Notes: generated by a model from the letters alone, not told the origin. Counted from the stretch's first letter, positions 8,241 through 16,463 are shown. The stretch is DNA of 64,000 bases from Kitasatospora setae KM-6054 (GCF_000269985.1 NC_016109.1:7653001-7717000); one strand, 5' to 3'. A program made the numbers and translations.

Positions 8241-9296
8241 TCAGGCGGCCGGTGCGGGGCCGAGGGCCTGGGCCGCCGACTCGTGGAGCAGCGCGTGCAG
8301 CAGGTCGCGGTACGCGGAGGCGCCGGCCAGCCGGTCGAGCAGTGCGCAGGCCCGCTGCCGGAGCGTGGTGACGCGGTCCGCGTAGGTGCGGGCGGTCTCG
8401 GAGTCCCGCAGGGCGGCCCGCAGTTCGGCGCGCGCGTCGGGTTCCAGCCGGGCGCGCTCGCGCAGTCGCAGCAGCCGCTCGCGTCCGGACGGGTCGGCGC
8501 CCTCCAGGGCGTCGGCCAGCAGCAGGGTGAGCGTCCCGTTGCCCAGGTCGGTGTCGAGGACGGCGTCCTCGTACGGCGCGTCGTTGGCCAACTGCCGTAG
8601 GACGCCGAAGAGTTCGCCGAAGGCGCGCCAGCCGCGCAGGTGCGTCGGGTGGTCGGTGGCGAGGCGGGCCGCCATCACGGCGTCGCGCCCGTACGGGGCG
8701 CCGCTCTTGCCGCGGTAGCCGGCCATCACCCTCGCGGCGGTGGGCGGGCCCTGCGCCGAGGCGAGGTCGGCGAGTTGGCCCGCGGTGGCGAGCAGGGAGG
8801 CGTCCAGCAGGGCGGCCCGCCAGTGGGCGGCCGTGGCCGGGGGCAGCGGCTGCCGGTCGATGACGGCGAACGGCAGCAGCGTGCCGCAGGCCATCGCCAG
8901 CAGGACGCGCTCGGCGCCGGTCCGGGCGGTCGGCGCGTCGCCGGTGGAGCCGTCGGCGAGGTCGTCCAGCATCTGCGCGCCGGCCCACCAGAGCCGGGAG
9001 GCGGCGGCGACCGGCAGGGCGTCCTCGGGCGGGGCCGACAGGGCCCCGGCCACGGCCGGGGCGAACAGCCGGCACTGGACGCTGCCGGGGTAGCGGTCCA
9101 GGAGCGCGTGGATCCCGTCCGGCAGCGGGCCGGGGTGGTCCCGGCAGGTCTCCGCCACCGCCGCCCGGGCCAGGCGGTCGGCCCGCTCGGACCAGGCGGC
9201 GGCGGGAAGGACGGTGTCAGCAGGAAGGACGGTGTCGGCGGGAAGGGCCGGGCCGGCGGTGGGGATGACCGGCTCGGCGGCCGACTCGTCGCTCAT
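8241..9296 (-). CDS. Isoprenyl diphosphate synthase-like protein (polyprenyl synthetase/ComQ-like fold), putative peptide or small-molecule prenylating enzyme
   Basis: The 351-residue protein keeps a canonical first Asp-rich motif, DDLAD at 111-115, and the GKSGAPYG segment near 195-203 where trans-prenyl synthases bind diphosphate. The second Asp-rich motif is degenerate (RQLANDAPYED at 234-244, then DTDLGNGTLTL). That leaves doubt whether it makes a polyprenyl chain or, like ComQ, transfers one to another molecule. It starts 24 bases after the stop codon of the 75-residue Cys-ended peptide gene and follows a P450 on the same strand. No terpene cyclase is nearby. The N-terminus contains a DTVLPA tandem repeat. 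Fold assignment is firm; role is inference. Confidence 0.75.
   Translation of the reverse strand: MSDESAAEPVIPTAGPALPADTVLPADTVLPAAAWSERADRLARAAVAETCRDHPGPLPDGIHALLDRYPGSVQCRLFAPAVAGALSAPPEDALPVAAASRLWWAGAQMLDDLADGSTGDAPTARTGAERVLLAMACGTLLPFAVIDRQPLPPATAAHWRAALLDASLLATAGQLADLASAQGPPTAARVMAGYRGKSGAPYGRDAVMAARLATDHPTHLRGWRAFGELFGVLRQLANDAPYEDAVLDTDLGNGTLTLLLADALEGADPSGRERLLRLRERARLEPDARAELRAALRDSETARTYADRVTTLRQRACALLDRLAGASAYRDLLHALLHESAAQALGPAPAA
9202..9237. repeat. 18-bp tandem duplication
   Basis: Two 18-bp units (9202-9219 and 9220-9237, two mismatches) plus a partial third encode the DTVLPA repeat in the disordered N-terminus of the isoprenyl synthase-like protein. Confidence 0.8.
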
Positions 9297-9320
9297 GGTG
9301 CTGCGGCTCGGGAGCCCGGG

Positions 9321-9548
9321 TCAGCAGTAGGTGCCGCCGATGAGGATCGTCACGTCGTCCGAGGACGCGCAGGGGATCGTGGCGCCTGCGTCGCCACCAG
9401 CGGCAGCGGCGTCGGCGGCGGTGGCGTCGGCGGCCCGGACCGGCTCGGTGCCGTTGAGGAAGGACTCGATCCGCTCGATGTCGGCGAGCAGCGACTCGGT
9501 GTCCCGGGCGTCGGCGGGCAGGCCGGTGGCGGTGCTGGCGGTGCTCAT
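9321..9548 (-). CDS. 75-residue peptide ending in Tyr-Cys, candidate RiPP precursor
   Basis: A clear ribosome binding site (GAGGGGGA) lies 5 bases before the ATG. Residues 17-33 form a predicted amphipathic helix (ESLLADIERIESFLNG), like RiPP leaders. Residues 36-56 are an Ala/Asp-rich linker, and the tail from Thr57 holds Cys60 and a C-terminal GGTYC with Cys75 as last residue. There is no Trp, no signal peptide and no membrane helix. It sits between a P450 and an isoprenyl synthase-like gene on the same strand. I do not recognise the family. A precursor modified by both enzymes fits the context; a small carrier or regulatory protein is the alternative. Confidence 0.7.
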   Translation of the reverse strand: MSTASTATGLPADARDTESLLADIERIESFLNGTEPVRAADATAADAAAAGGDAGATIPCASSDDVTILIGGTYC

Positions 9549-9603
9549 GGGTTCCCCCTCAAGTGGCGGACGGCTGGTTGCACTGGCGTGCGGCGCGCGT
9601 CGC

Positions 9604-9633
9604 ATCCTCTCAGCGCCGAGCGGCCCGGCACAA
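9604..9633 (-). promoter_or_regulatory. Possible internal promoter of the peptide gene
   Basis: On the minus strand, TTGTGC (9633-9628) and GAGGAT (9609-9604) are separated by 18 bases in the 98-base gap between the P450 and the peptide gene. A separate promoter would allow the peptide to be made in excess over the enzymes. The match to consensus is modest. Confidence 0.3.
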
Positions 9634-9646
9634 GATCGCTCCGCGC

Positions 9647-10837
9647 TCAGCCGCCGCAGGTCACCGGCAGGCTGCTGAAGCCGCGGAAGGTCAGCCGGTC
9701 GCGCCGCCGTGCCTCGCCCGCGCGCCGCATGCCGGGCAGGCGCCGGAGCAGTAGCGGCAGCGCGATCCGGGCCTCCGTGCGGGCCAGCGCCGCGCCCAGG
9801 CAGTAGTGCGCGCCGGCCCCGAACGACAGCGGCGGCGGGGACTCCCGGAACGGGTCGAAGCGCTCCGGGTCGGTGAAGCGGGCGGGGTCGTGGTTGCCCG
9901 CCGCGAGGAGGAGCAGGAGGTGGCTGGACGCCTCGACCGTGCCGATCCCGTCGAGTACCACCGGCTCCGTCGCCCAGCGGCTGGTCAGCTGCAGCGGCGC
10001 GTCGAAGCGCAGCACCTCCTCGACGTAGCGGTCCGCCAGGCCGTCGTCCTCGCGCAGGTCCGCGGCGAGGTCGGGACGGTCCAGCAGCAGGCCGAGGCCG
10101 TTGCCGATCAGGTTCGCGGACGTCTCGAAGCCCGCGAGGGTCAACAGGACCAGGTTCGCGGTGAGTTCGCGCGCGGACAGCGCGCCCGCCTCCCGGTCGT
10201 GCGCCCGCACCAGCGCGCTGGCCAGGTCCTCGCCCGGCTCGGCCCGGCGGCGCCGGACCAGGGCCGTGACGTACTCCTCCAGTTCGCCGGCCGCCCGGTC
10301 GGCCGCCGTGGACGGACCGGGCGCCCGGAACGGCTCCAGCGCGCCGGTCAGCTCCTGCGCCCGCTCGCGGAACCACTGCTGCTCGGCGACCGGGATCCCG
10401 AGCAGCGCGCTGACCGCCCGGACGGCCAGCGGGTAGGCGAACTCGTCCATCAGATCGACGGGTTCATCGCTCCGGCCGAGGTGGGCGACGTACTCGACGA
10501 GGACGGCGGCCTGCTCGGTGACCACCCCGCGCAGACGGTCGGCGTTGCGCGGCGAGAACGCGTCCCGCGCGCACTGCCGGACCCGGGCGTGGTCGGCGCC
10601 GTTCGCCTTCAGCATCGAGTCCCCGACCAGCCGGGAGGCCGCCCCCTCGGGCCAGCCCCGCACCTCCAGCCGCGGGTCCCGCAACAGCCTGCTGATCAGG
10701 TCGTACCCGGTCACCACGTAGAAGCCGGGCCGCAGCCGCACGATCGGCCCGTGCGCGCGCAACGCGGCGTACCCGGGGTAGGGATCGCGCCGGCCTTCGG
10801 GCGAGGACAGCACGTTGAAGGCCTCCGTGATCAGCAT
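9647..10837 (-). CDS. Cytochrome P450 (bacterial class I type)
   Basis: The 396-residue length is standard for soluble actinobacterial P450s. The heme loop reads FGAGAHYCLG with Cys346 as thiolate ligand. The K-helix ExxR is E274-R277, and the I-helix oxygen-binding segment is AGFETSAN near 235. It needs an external ferredoxin and reductase, neither of which is nearby. It is the first gene of the minus-strand cluster with the 75-residue peptide and the isoprenyl synthase-like protein, so oxidation or crosslinking of that peptide, or of a prenylated product, is the inferred role. A TACAGT hexamer 7 bases before the ATG predicts a leaderless message. Confidence 0.9.
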   Translation of the reverse strand: MLITEAFNVLSSPEGRRDPYPGYAALRAHGPIVRLRPGFYVVTGYDLISRLLRDPRLEVRGWPEGAASRLVGDSMLKANGADHARVRQCARDAFSPRNADRLRGVVTEQAAVLVEYVAHLGRSDEPVDLMDEFAYPLAVRAVSALLGIPVAEQQWFRERAQELTGALEPFRAPGPSTAADRAAGELEEYVTALVRRRRAEPGEDLASALVRAHDREAGALSARELTANLVLLTLAGFETSANLIGNGLGLLLDRPDLAADLREDDGLADRYVEEVLRFDAPLQLTSRWATEPVVLDGIGTVEASSHLLLLLAAGNHDPARFTDPERFDPFRESPPPLSFGAGAHYCLGAALARTEARIALPLLLRRLPGMRRAGEARRRDRLTFRGFSSLPVTCGG

Positions 10838-10844
10838 GCGCAGG

Positions 10845-10850
10845 ACTGTA
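10845..10850 (-). promoter_or_regulatory. Candidate -10 hexamer of the P450 promoter
   Basis: TACAGT on the minus strand ends 7 bases before the ATG at 10837. A weak TGGATT 17 bases upstream is the only -35 candidate. Confidence 0.45.
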
Positions 10851-11022
10851 GCCCGCCCGGATCCGCCAATCCACCCGACCCCCGCCCCCGGAAACCGCCA
10901 CGGCGGGAGCGGGGCCGCGTGCGCCGGACAGCGTGCCGAAGTAGTGGCCGAACGCCCGGTTCTCCCGCATGGGCACCACCATGGGCCGGACGTCCCCCGC
11001 CCGGACGGGACGTCAGCGCCGT

Positions 11023-11028
11023 TATGTT
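11023..11028 (+). promoter_or_regulatory. Candidate -10 hexamer of a leaderless promoter
   Basis: TATGTT ends 6 bases before the ATG at 11035. Confidence 0.4.
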
Positions 11029-11034
11029 GGAAGG

Positions 11035-11637
11035 ATGATGACCGTACTGGTGAACGGCCTGCCCGGGGCCGGCAAGAGCACCCTCGCCCGCGCGCTGGCC
11101 GCCGAGCTCGGCCTCCCGCTGTTCGGCAAGGACGCGGTGAAGGAGACCCTGGCCGACCGGCTCGCCCCGCTGTGCCCCGCCGACCGCTGGGAGTGGAGCC
11201 GGCTGCTCGGCGCCGCCGCCGGCGAGACGCTCTGGACGCTGCTGCGCGACGCCCGCGGCGCCGCCGTGCTGGAGGCGCCCTGGCTCGGTGACCCGCTGCG
11301 CCGGATCGTCCGGGCCGAACTGGACTCGGCCGGGGTCGGCGTGCCGCAGGAGGTCTGGTGCGACGTCCCGGTCGCGCTGGCCCGCCGCCGCTTCGAGGAG
11401 CGCGTCCCGCACCGGCACCCCGTGCACCCCGAGCGCCCCGGCGAGCCCGACCCGCGCTGGGACGCCTGGGCGCTCACCGCCGGACCGCTCGTCCTCGGCC
11501 CGGTGCACCGCGTCGACACCACCGGCCCGGTCGACGTCCCCGCCCTCGCCGCCGCCCTGCGCGCGGCGGTCCGCGCCGCCGCCGCACACCCCGGTGACAC
11601 CGACGAAACCCGGGAGGTAAGCTTCAGAAGCCAGTAG
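11035..11637 (+). CDS. P-loop kinase-like ATPase (AAA_33 type)
   Basis: The 200-residue protein starts almost at its Walker A box, GLPGAGKST at residues 8-16. This is followed by a helix and FGKDAVKETLADRL, the arrangement of small-molecule kinase or zeta-toxin-like P-loop proteins that phosphorylate a small substrate. The later VWCDVPVALARRRFEER resembles the lid and nucleoside-binding region. Two adjacent ATG codons (11035, 11038) can serve; a -10-like hexamer six bases before the first favours it. It may be cotranscribed with the GNAT gene that starts 28 bases downstream. Substrate unknown. Confidence 0.8.
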   Translation: MMTVLVNGLPGAGKSTLARALAAELGLPLFGKDAVKETLADRLAPLCPADRWEWSRLLGAAAGETLWTLLRDARGAAVLEAPWLGDPLRRIVRAELDSAGVGVPQEVWCDVPVALARRRFEERVPHRHPVHPERPGEPDPRWDAWALTAGPLVLGPVHRVDTTGPVDVPALAAALRAAVRAAAAHPGDTDETREVSFRSQ

Positions 11638-11665
11638 AGACCATTACATGCCCAGGAGTGCGCCC

Positions 11666-12373
11666 ATGCCCGACGACGCCACCGTCCCCGAACTCGTCCG
11701 GGCCTGGATCAGCGGCTGGACGACCTCCCGGGGCGCCGCCGACCCCGTCCCCGAGCCCTGGGGCTGGAGCGTCGACGTCGGCCAGGCCCGCCAGGTCTGG
11801 CGCCACGTCCTGCCGGCCCCCACCGAGGCGGACGTCCGCAAGCTCACCGAGGGCCCCGCCGCGCCCTGGACGTGGCTCAAGCTGTTCGGCGAGGAGGAAC
11901 GGGTGCTGCCCTGGGTCGGCCCCGGCTGGCACCAGGACGGCCCCGGCTTCCTGATGACCCTCCCGCTGCGCCCCGAGCACCCCGTCGTCCCGGCCGGCTA
12001 CCGGATCACCACCTGGCACCGCGGCGGTACCGTCCGGGCTCTGGTCCGCACCACCGCGGGCGAGTTCGCCGCCCGTGGCCAGGTCGGGCTCGGTCCCGGC
12101 ACCCCGCTGGGCGGCCGGGTCGACGCCCCGCTGATCGCCGTCGCGGACCAGATCGAGACCGCCTCCGAGCACCGCCGCCGCGGCCTCGGCTCGCTGCTGA
12201 TGCGCACCCTCCAGCACGAGGCGCACGCGGCCGGCGCGCGCACCGCCCTGCTGGTCGGCACCACCGAGGGCCGCGCCCTGTACGCCGCCCTCGGCTGGAC
12301 GCTCCGCTCCCCGATGGCCAGTCTCTGGTACGACCCCGCCACCCCCACCGGCCGCCCGCCCGGCGGTTCCTGA
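11666..12373 (+). CDS. GNAT-family N-acetyltransferase
   Basis: The 235-residue protein carries an N-terminal domain without recognisable motifs. A GNAT core follows in its second half: the acetyl-CoA pyrophosphate loop is EHRRRGLGSLLM, followed by AALLVGTTEGRALYAALGW. An AGGAG site 7 bases upstream selects the ATG at 11666 over one 18 bases earlier. It probably acetylates an amine of a small molecule or protein; the acceptor cannot be read from sequence. It follows the kinase-like gene closely and ends just before a strong hairpin. Confidence 0.82.
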   Translation: MPDDATVPELVRAWISGWTTSRGAADPVPEPWGWSVDVGQARQVWRHVLPAPTEADVRKLTEGPAAPWTWLKLFGEEERVLPWVGPGWHQDGPGFLMTLPLRPEHPVVPAGYRITTWHRGGTVRALVRTTAGEFAARGQVGLGPGTPLGGRVDAPLIAVADQIETASEHRRRGLGSLLMRTLQHEAHAAGARTALLVGTTEGRALYAALGWTLRSPMASLWYDPATPTGRPPGGS

Positions 12374-12399
12374 CCTCGCGGCAGCCGTCCGGACGCGCC

Positions 12400-12435
12400 G
12401 ATGCCCGCCGGGAGCACGGGCTCCGGGCGGGCATC
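12400..12435. terminator. Bidirectional hairpin terminator
   Basis: A 16-bp stem (12400-12415 with 12420-12435, one mismatch) closes a 4-base loop between two convergent genes. Confidence 0.75.
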
Positions 12436-12480
12436 GGGACGGTACGAGGGGGAGTGAACGGGCAGGCGCGAGGCGGGAGT

Positions 12481-12672
12481 TCAGGCGGCGATCAGCAGGC
12501 TCCGGCGCGGGGCGACCACCCGGCCGTCCGGCAGCAGCTCACCGGTGTCGTCGAACAGCAGCACCCCGTTGCAGAGCAGGCTCCAGCCCTGCTCGGGGTG
12601 GCACGCGACCGGGACGGCGGCTTCGTGGTCGGCCGACTCGGCGGACGGACACTCGGTTCGGTGCTGGCACAT
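12481..12672 (-). CDS. DUF5999 small protein
   Basis: The 63-residue protein begins MCQHRTECPSAESADHEAA and continues HPEQGWSLLCNGVLLFDDTGELLPDG, the signature of the streptomycete DUF5999 family. Four Cys/His clusters suggest it could bind a metal, but this is inference. The ATG at 12672 gives the family N-terminus and has GAGG seven bases upstream; the frame is open further upstream but that part is not conserved. Function unknown. Confidence 0.85.
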   Translation of the reverse strand: MCQHRTECPSAESADHEAAVPVACHPEQGWSLLCNGVLLFDDTGELLPDGRVVAPRRSLLIAA

Positions 12673-12871
12673 CCTTGTACCTCGCTTCGCTGAAATATTG
12701 CACCGGATCAGGTGTGAAACGGCGTCAGCCGGGTAGGACGATTGGTCCTTCACCCGACCGTCACCAGTGTCCGACTCCGCGGCCGTTCGCGCAGCCATTT
12801 GGTGACATGCGCCACAGAACGAGCGCCGAGATCACCCGACCGGGCGGGCCGGGGCCCGATCCGCGCACGGA

Positions 12872-12917
12872 CGGGCCATGCCGCACTGACCGGTTCGGAT
12901 CAGTGCGGCATGGCCCG
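12872..12917. terminator. Strong hairpin terminator
   Basis: A perfect 18-bp stem (12872-12889 with 12900-12917) with a 10-base loop lies 30 bases after the stop codon of the minus-strand gene ending at 12949. Together with the 200 bases to the DUF5999 start it fills the intergenic space; I see no other gene there. Confidence 0.88.
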
Positions 12918-12948
12918 CCTGGGTGGTACGGGTGCCGGAGGCCCCGGT

Positions 12949-13632
12949 TCAGCCGATCAGCGCGGTCGCCCGGGCGGCCGGCGAACGCTCCAGCCGGGCC
13001 AGCAACTCGGCGGCCGGCAGCGCCTGGTGGGCGGCCACCCCGAGCGGGGCGGGGGCCAGCGGGATCAGCAGGTCGTCGCCGGGCCGGCCGCCGTGCAGCC
13101 AGAGCGCCGAGGCGTAGTGCTCGGGCAGCGGCAGCAGTCGGGGCTGGTAGCGCGTCGGCCCGCCGCGGGCCAGCTGCCAGGCTTCGCGCAGCGCCCGGAC
13201 GGTGGAGTCGAGGAACGGCCCGGCGCTCAGGTGCGAGAAGACCGGCCCGTCCGGGCCGTTGACCACCTCGGCTGCCGCTATCACCCCGTCCAGCCCGTCC
13301 GCGGTGAACTCGCCGACGGCCAGCGGCCCGTACTCCCGCGCCTCGTCACCGCCGCCCCCGCCGTTCGCGCCGTTCGCGCCGCAGCCGCCGTGCCCGCAGG
13401 GGGCGGGCGCGGCGGGGTCGGCGCGCTCGGAGAGCAGGAAGCGCCAGCCCGTGCACTCGGCGCCGGCCAGCCGGGGCGCGGGCCCGCGCAGGGCGTGGAC
13501 GGGCAGCGCCAGCAGCGGGCGGGGCCGGCCCGGTCCGGCGGTCGCCGGTGGCGGCAGTGCCGCTCCGGAGGCGAGGGCGGAGAGCACGGCGCGCAGGGCG
13601 CCGGCCGGGGGCGGGGACAGGTGCAGGGTCAT
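12949..13632 (-). CDS. Hypothetical actinobacterial protein
   Basis: The 227-residue protein is not recognised. It is soluble by composition, starts MTLHLSPPPAG and has a short Gly/Cys-rich loop in the middle (PCGHGGCGANGANGGGGG) that may be a degenerate metal site or only a linker. The second half has regular helices with LLPLPEHYASALWLHGG. The ATG at 13632 is preceded by GGAGAGG; the frame remains open for 32 more codons. It is transcribed alone and ended by the strong hairpin at 12872-12917. Confidence 0.6.
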   Translation of the reverse strand: MTLHLSPPPAGALRAVLSALASGAALPPPATAGPGRPRPLLALPVHALRGPAPRLAGAECTGWRFLLSERADPAAPAPCGHGGCGANGANGGGGGDEAREYGPLAVGEFTADGLDGVIAAAEVVNGPDGPVFSHLSAGPFLDSTVRALREAWQLARGGPTRYQPRLLPLPEHYASALWLHGGRPGDDLLIPLAPAPLGVAAHQALPAAELLARLERSPAARATALIG

Positions 13633-14001
13633 GGCAGAGTCGCCTCTCCGTGCGAGATCGGCGGGTCGATGCGGCATACCGGCACGGCGTCGACTCTGAG
13701 GGGGGTCTGGCCGTGTCCGGTTGTGCATGGGCGCCGAATGGGGTGGGCGGGTCGTCGACGAGATCCCTCGACATCGTGGGCGTCTCGGACGGCCTGGACC
13801 GGGCCTGAGCGCGTGCGAATTCCATTCGAACAGGTGCGCAGGGTGACCTTCATATCACGTTCGGTTGCGTCGCACAAGTCGAGGAGTCGCTGACTTTCCG
13901 TCAGAAACCGTGCCTCGTCCTGGTGTTCGCATCGTGGGCTATCGATCTTCGGCCGGGGCATGATGCCTGGGCACTGTCGACCGAGGGGAGGGAAGGCACC
14001 C
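13633..14001. other. Intergenic region between divergent genes
   Basis: These 369 bases separate two divergent genes. I see a small dyad, CGAAT-TCC-ATTCG near 13817, and locally lower GC, consistent with promoters, but no confident promoter pair and no small gene. Confidence 0.4.
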
Positions 14002-15501
14002 GTGGGCGAGAAGGTCGTGGCGACCAGGGCGGAGCTGGCCGACCGGCAGCTGTACCGCCGCAAGCTCCAGTCCTGTCTGGACGTACTGGAACGGATGCTC
14101 GGGGAGGAGCGGTTCGACCGCCCGAAGGCCATGATGGGCGTCGAGATCGAGCTGAACCTGGCGGACGACCAGGGCCTGCCGGTGCTCGGCAACGAACGGG
14201 TGCTGGACGCGATCTCCTCCGCGGACTTCCAGACCGAACTGGGCCGGTTCAACATCGAGGTGAACATCGCCCCGCGCCGCCTGACCGGCCACGTCTTCGA
14301 GGACCTGCGCGAGGAGCTCGACACCGGCCTGCGCTACGCCGACCGGCGGGCCGCCGAGGCCGGCGCCCGGATCGTGATGGTCGGCATCCTGCCGACCCTC
14401 GACCTGGAGCACGCCGGGCTGGACGCGATGAGCAGCAACGACCGCTACGGCCTGCTCAACGACCAGATCCTGGCGGCCCGCGGCGAGGACATCGCGCTCG
14501 ACATCGACGGCGTCGAACGGCTGTCCGTCGACTCGGTCTCGATGGTCGCCGAGGCCGCCGCCACCTCGGTGCAGCTGCACCTGCAGGTCACCCCGGCCCG
14601 GTTCGCCTCGGTCTGGAACGCGGCCCAGTCGATCTGCGGCGTCCAGCTCGCGCTCGGCGCCAACTCGCCGTTCCTGTTCGGCCGCGAGCTGTGGCGGGAG
14701 ACCCGCCCGGTGCTGTTCCAGCAGGCGTGCGACACCCGTTCGGCCGAGCTCAAGGCGCAGGGCGTGCGCCCCATCACCTGGTTCGGGGAGCGCTGGGTCG
14801 ACTCCGCGCTCGACCTGTTCGCCGAGAACCTGCGGTACTTCCCCGCGCTGCTGCCGATCTGCGACGACGAGGACCCGGTCAAGGTGCTCTCCTCCGGCGG
14901 CGTCCCCCGGCTCGGCGAGATGCGGCTGCACAACGGCACCATCTACCGCTGGAACCGCCCGGTGTACGACGTCGCCGACGGCGTCGCCCACCTGCGGGTG
15001 GAGAACCGCTGCCTGCCCGCCGGCCCGACCGTGGCCGACACCCTGGCCAACGCCGCCTTCTTCTACGGCCTAGTGCGGGTGCTCGCCGAACAGCCCCGCC
15101 CGATCTGGGGCAGGCTCCCGTTCGACAAGGCCGACCAGAACTTCCAGCACGGCGCCCGGCACGGCATCGAGGCCGTCCAGTGGTGGCCGCGGCCCGGCCG
15201 CGGCGGCCGCGGCCTGGTCGAACTCCCCGCCACCGACCTGGTGCTGAACGAACTGCTGCCGCTCGCCCACCAGGGCCTGGACGAGTGGGGCATCGAGGCC
15301 CGCGACCGGGACCACTACCTCGGCATCATCGAGCAGCGCTGCCTGCGCCGCACCAACGGCGCCGCCTGGCAGGCCGCCACCGTGCACCGGCTGCGCGAGC
15401 AGCACAGCCTCGGCCCGAACGAGGCGATCGCCGCGATGACCCGCCGCTACGTCGAGCACATGCGCGGCGGCGAACCCGTGCACACCTGGCCGGTCGGCTG
15501 A
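14002..15501 (+). CDS. Glutamate-cysteine ligase family protein (GCS2 type)
   Basis: The 499-residue protein contains MMGVEIELNLAD, FNIEVNIAPRRL, RYGLLNDQI and QLHLQVTP, features of the GCS2 group of ATP-dependent carboxylate-amine ligases. In actinobacteria this family covers gamma-glutamylcysteine formation and other gamma-glutamyl couplings. As these bacteria mainly make mycothiol, the product here is uncertain. The GTG at 14002 has GGAGGGAAGG five bases upstream and gives the usual VGEKVV start. It is a single gene with a hairpin after it. Confidence 0.85.
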   Translation: MGEKVVATRAELADRQLYRRKLQSCLDVLERMLGEERFDRPKAMMGVEIELNLADDQGLPVLGNERVLDAISSADFQTELGRFNIEVNIAPRRLTGHVFEDLREELDTGLRYADRRAAEAGARIVMVGILPTLDLEHAGLDAMSSNDRYGLLNDQILAARGEDIALDIDGVERLSVDSVSMVAEAAATSVQLHLQVTPARFASVWNAAQSICGVQLALGANSPFLFGRELWRETRPVLFQQACDTRSAELKAQGVRPITWFGERWVDSALDLFAENLRYFPALLPICDDEDPVKVLSSGGVPRLGEMRLHNGTIYRWNRPVYDVADGVAHLRVENRCLPAGPTVADTLANAAFFYGLVRVLAEQPRPIWGRLPFDKADQNFQHGARHGIEAVQWWPRPGRGGRGLVELPATDLVLNELLPLAHQGLDEWGIEARDRDHYLGIIEQRCLRRTNGAAWQAATVHRLREQHSLGPNEAIAAMTRRYVEHMRGGEPVHTWPVG

Positions 15502-15619
15502 CGCCCCCGCCCCCGCCCCTGCCCCTGCCCGCGGCACCGGCGCCCGCGCGGGCGCCCGCGCCTGTCCCCGCACCACCTGCGGCGTTTCACGGACGCCTCA
15601 TCTTCCTGTGAAAGGATGA

Positions 15620-15652
15620 TCGGCCCGGGGCGGCAGCAAGGCCCCGGGCCGA
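15620..15652. terminator. Hairpin terminator after the GCS2 gene
   Basis: A 12-bp perfect stem (15620-15631 with 15641-15652) and 9-base loop stand 118 bases after the GCS2 stop and 22 bases before the next start. It may also act on the message of the next gene. Confidence 0.6.
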
Positions 15653-15674
15653 CCGTCCGCCCCCCGGGAGACCC

Positions 15675-16463
15675 GTGACCACCGCCTCGGCCGAACCCGC
15701 CACCACCCCCAGGACCCCCTCGCGCCGGCTGCTCGCCGCCGAACTGCTGATCGTCCTCGGGCTCTCCCTCGGCGCCAGCGGCGTCAGTTCGCTGATCAGC
15801 TTCCTCGGCTCGCTCACCGAACCGGCCCACCTCGGCAGCCAGGTCGCCACCCTGAACGCCTCCCGCGCCCCCGGCCGGCCCTGGCTCGACCTCGCCTGGC
15901 AGCTCTACTACGTCGCCCGCGGCCTGATGCCGGTCGTCCTGGTCGGCTACCTGCTGGTCCGCGAGGGCACCACGCTCCGGGTGCTCGGCTTCGACCTGCG
16001 CCACAAGCTCGCCGACCTCGGCCGCGGCACCCTGGTCGCCGCCGCCATCGGCGGCTCCGGCCTGGCCCTCTACCTGATCGCCCAGGCCGCCGACGTCAAC
16101 CTCGCCGTCGCCCCCTCCGGCCTGCCCGAGGTCTGGTGGCGGATCCCCGTCCTGATCGCCTCCGCCTGGCAGAACGCCATCGTGGAGGAGGTCATCGTGC
16201 TCGGCTACCTGCTGCGCCGCCTCCAGCAGATCGGCTGGGGCTGGCCGGCCGCGGTCGCCGCCAGCGCTGTCCTGCGCGGCTCGTACCACCTCTACCAGGG
16301 CGTCGGCGGCCTGGTCGGCAACATGGTGATGGGCGTGGTCTTCTGCCTGCTCTACCGCCGCTGGCAGCGGGTCGGCCCGCTGGTCGCCGCCCACGCCCTG
16401 ATCGACACCACCGCCTTCGTCGGCTACGCCCTGCTGGCCGGCCACGTCAGCTGGCTCCCGTAG
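15675..16463 (+). CDS. CPBP/CAAX family intramembrane metalloprotease
   Basis: The 262-residue multi-pass membrane protein has all three CPBP motifs: EEVIVLGYLLRR (Glu171, Glu172, Arg181), a second motif with His205 (SYHLYQG) and a third with His240 and Asp243 (HALID). These form the intramembrane metal and catalytic site of Rce1-like proteases. Bacterial members process membrane or peptide substrates or act in immunity; none is identifiable here. It is 5 kb from the isoprenyl synthase/peptide cluster, so a link is not supported. The GTG start has GGGAG four bases upstream. Confidence 0.88.
   Translation: MTTASAEPATTPRTPSRRLLAAELLIVLGLSLGASGVSSLISFLGSLTEPAHLGSQVATLNASRAPGRPWLDLAWQLYYVARGLMPVVLVGYLLVREGTTLRVLGFDLRHKLADLGRGTLVAAAIGGSGLALYLIAQAADVNLAVAPSGLPEVWWRIPVLIASAWQNAIVEEVIVLGYLLRRLQQIGWGWPAAVAASAVLRGSYHLYQGVGGLVGNMVMGVVFCLLYRRWQRVGPLVAAHALIDTTAFVGYALLAGHVSWLP

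Noticed and set aside
8241..9296. Isoprenyl synthase-like protein as an encapsulin cargo enzyme
   Set aside because: No encapsulin shell gene is nearby and the N-terminus does not show the repeated cargo-loading motifs I would expect.
9321..9548. The 75-residue peptide as a lanthipeptide, linaridin or lasso precursor
   Set aside because: No LanB/C/M/KC, linaridin cyclase, Cys decarboxylase, YcaO, radical SAM, lasso cyclase or RRE gene is near; only a P450 and an isoprenyl synthase-like gene.
13810..13830. LexA box near CGAAT-TCC-ATTCG
   Set aside because: It does not match the CGAAC-N4-GTTCG actinobacterial pattern and no SOS gene adjoins.
8241..16463. CPBP/CAAX protease as the processing enzyme for the peptide
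   Set aside because: It lies about 5 kb away behind unrelated genes on the other strand; the functional link would rest only on the name CAAX.
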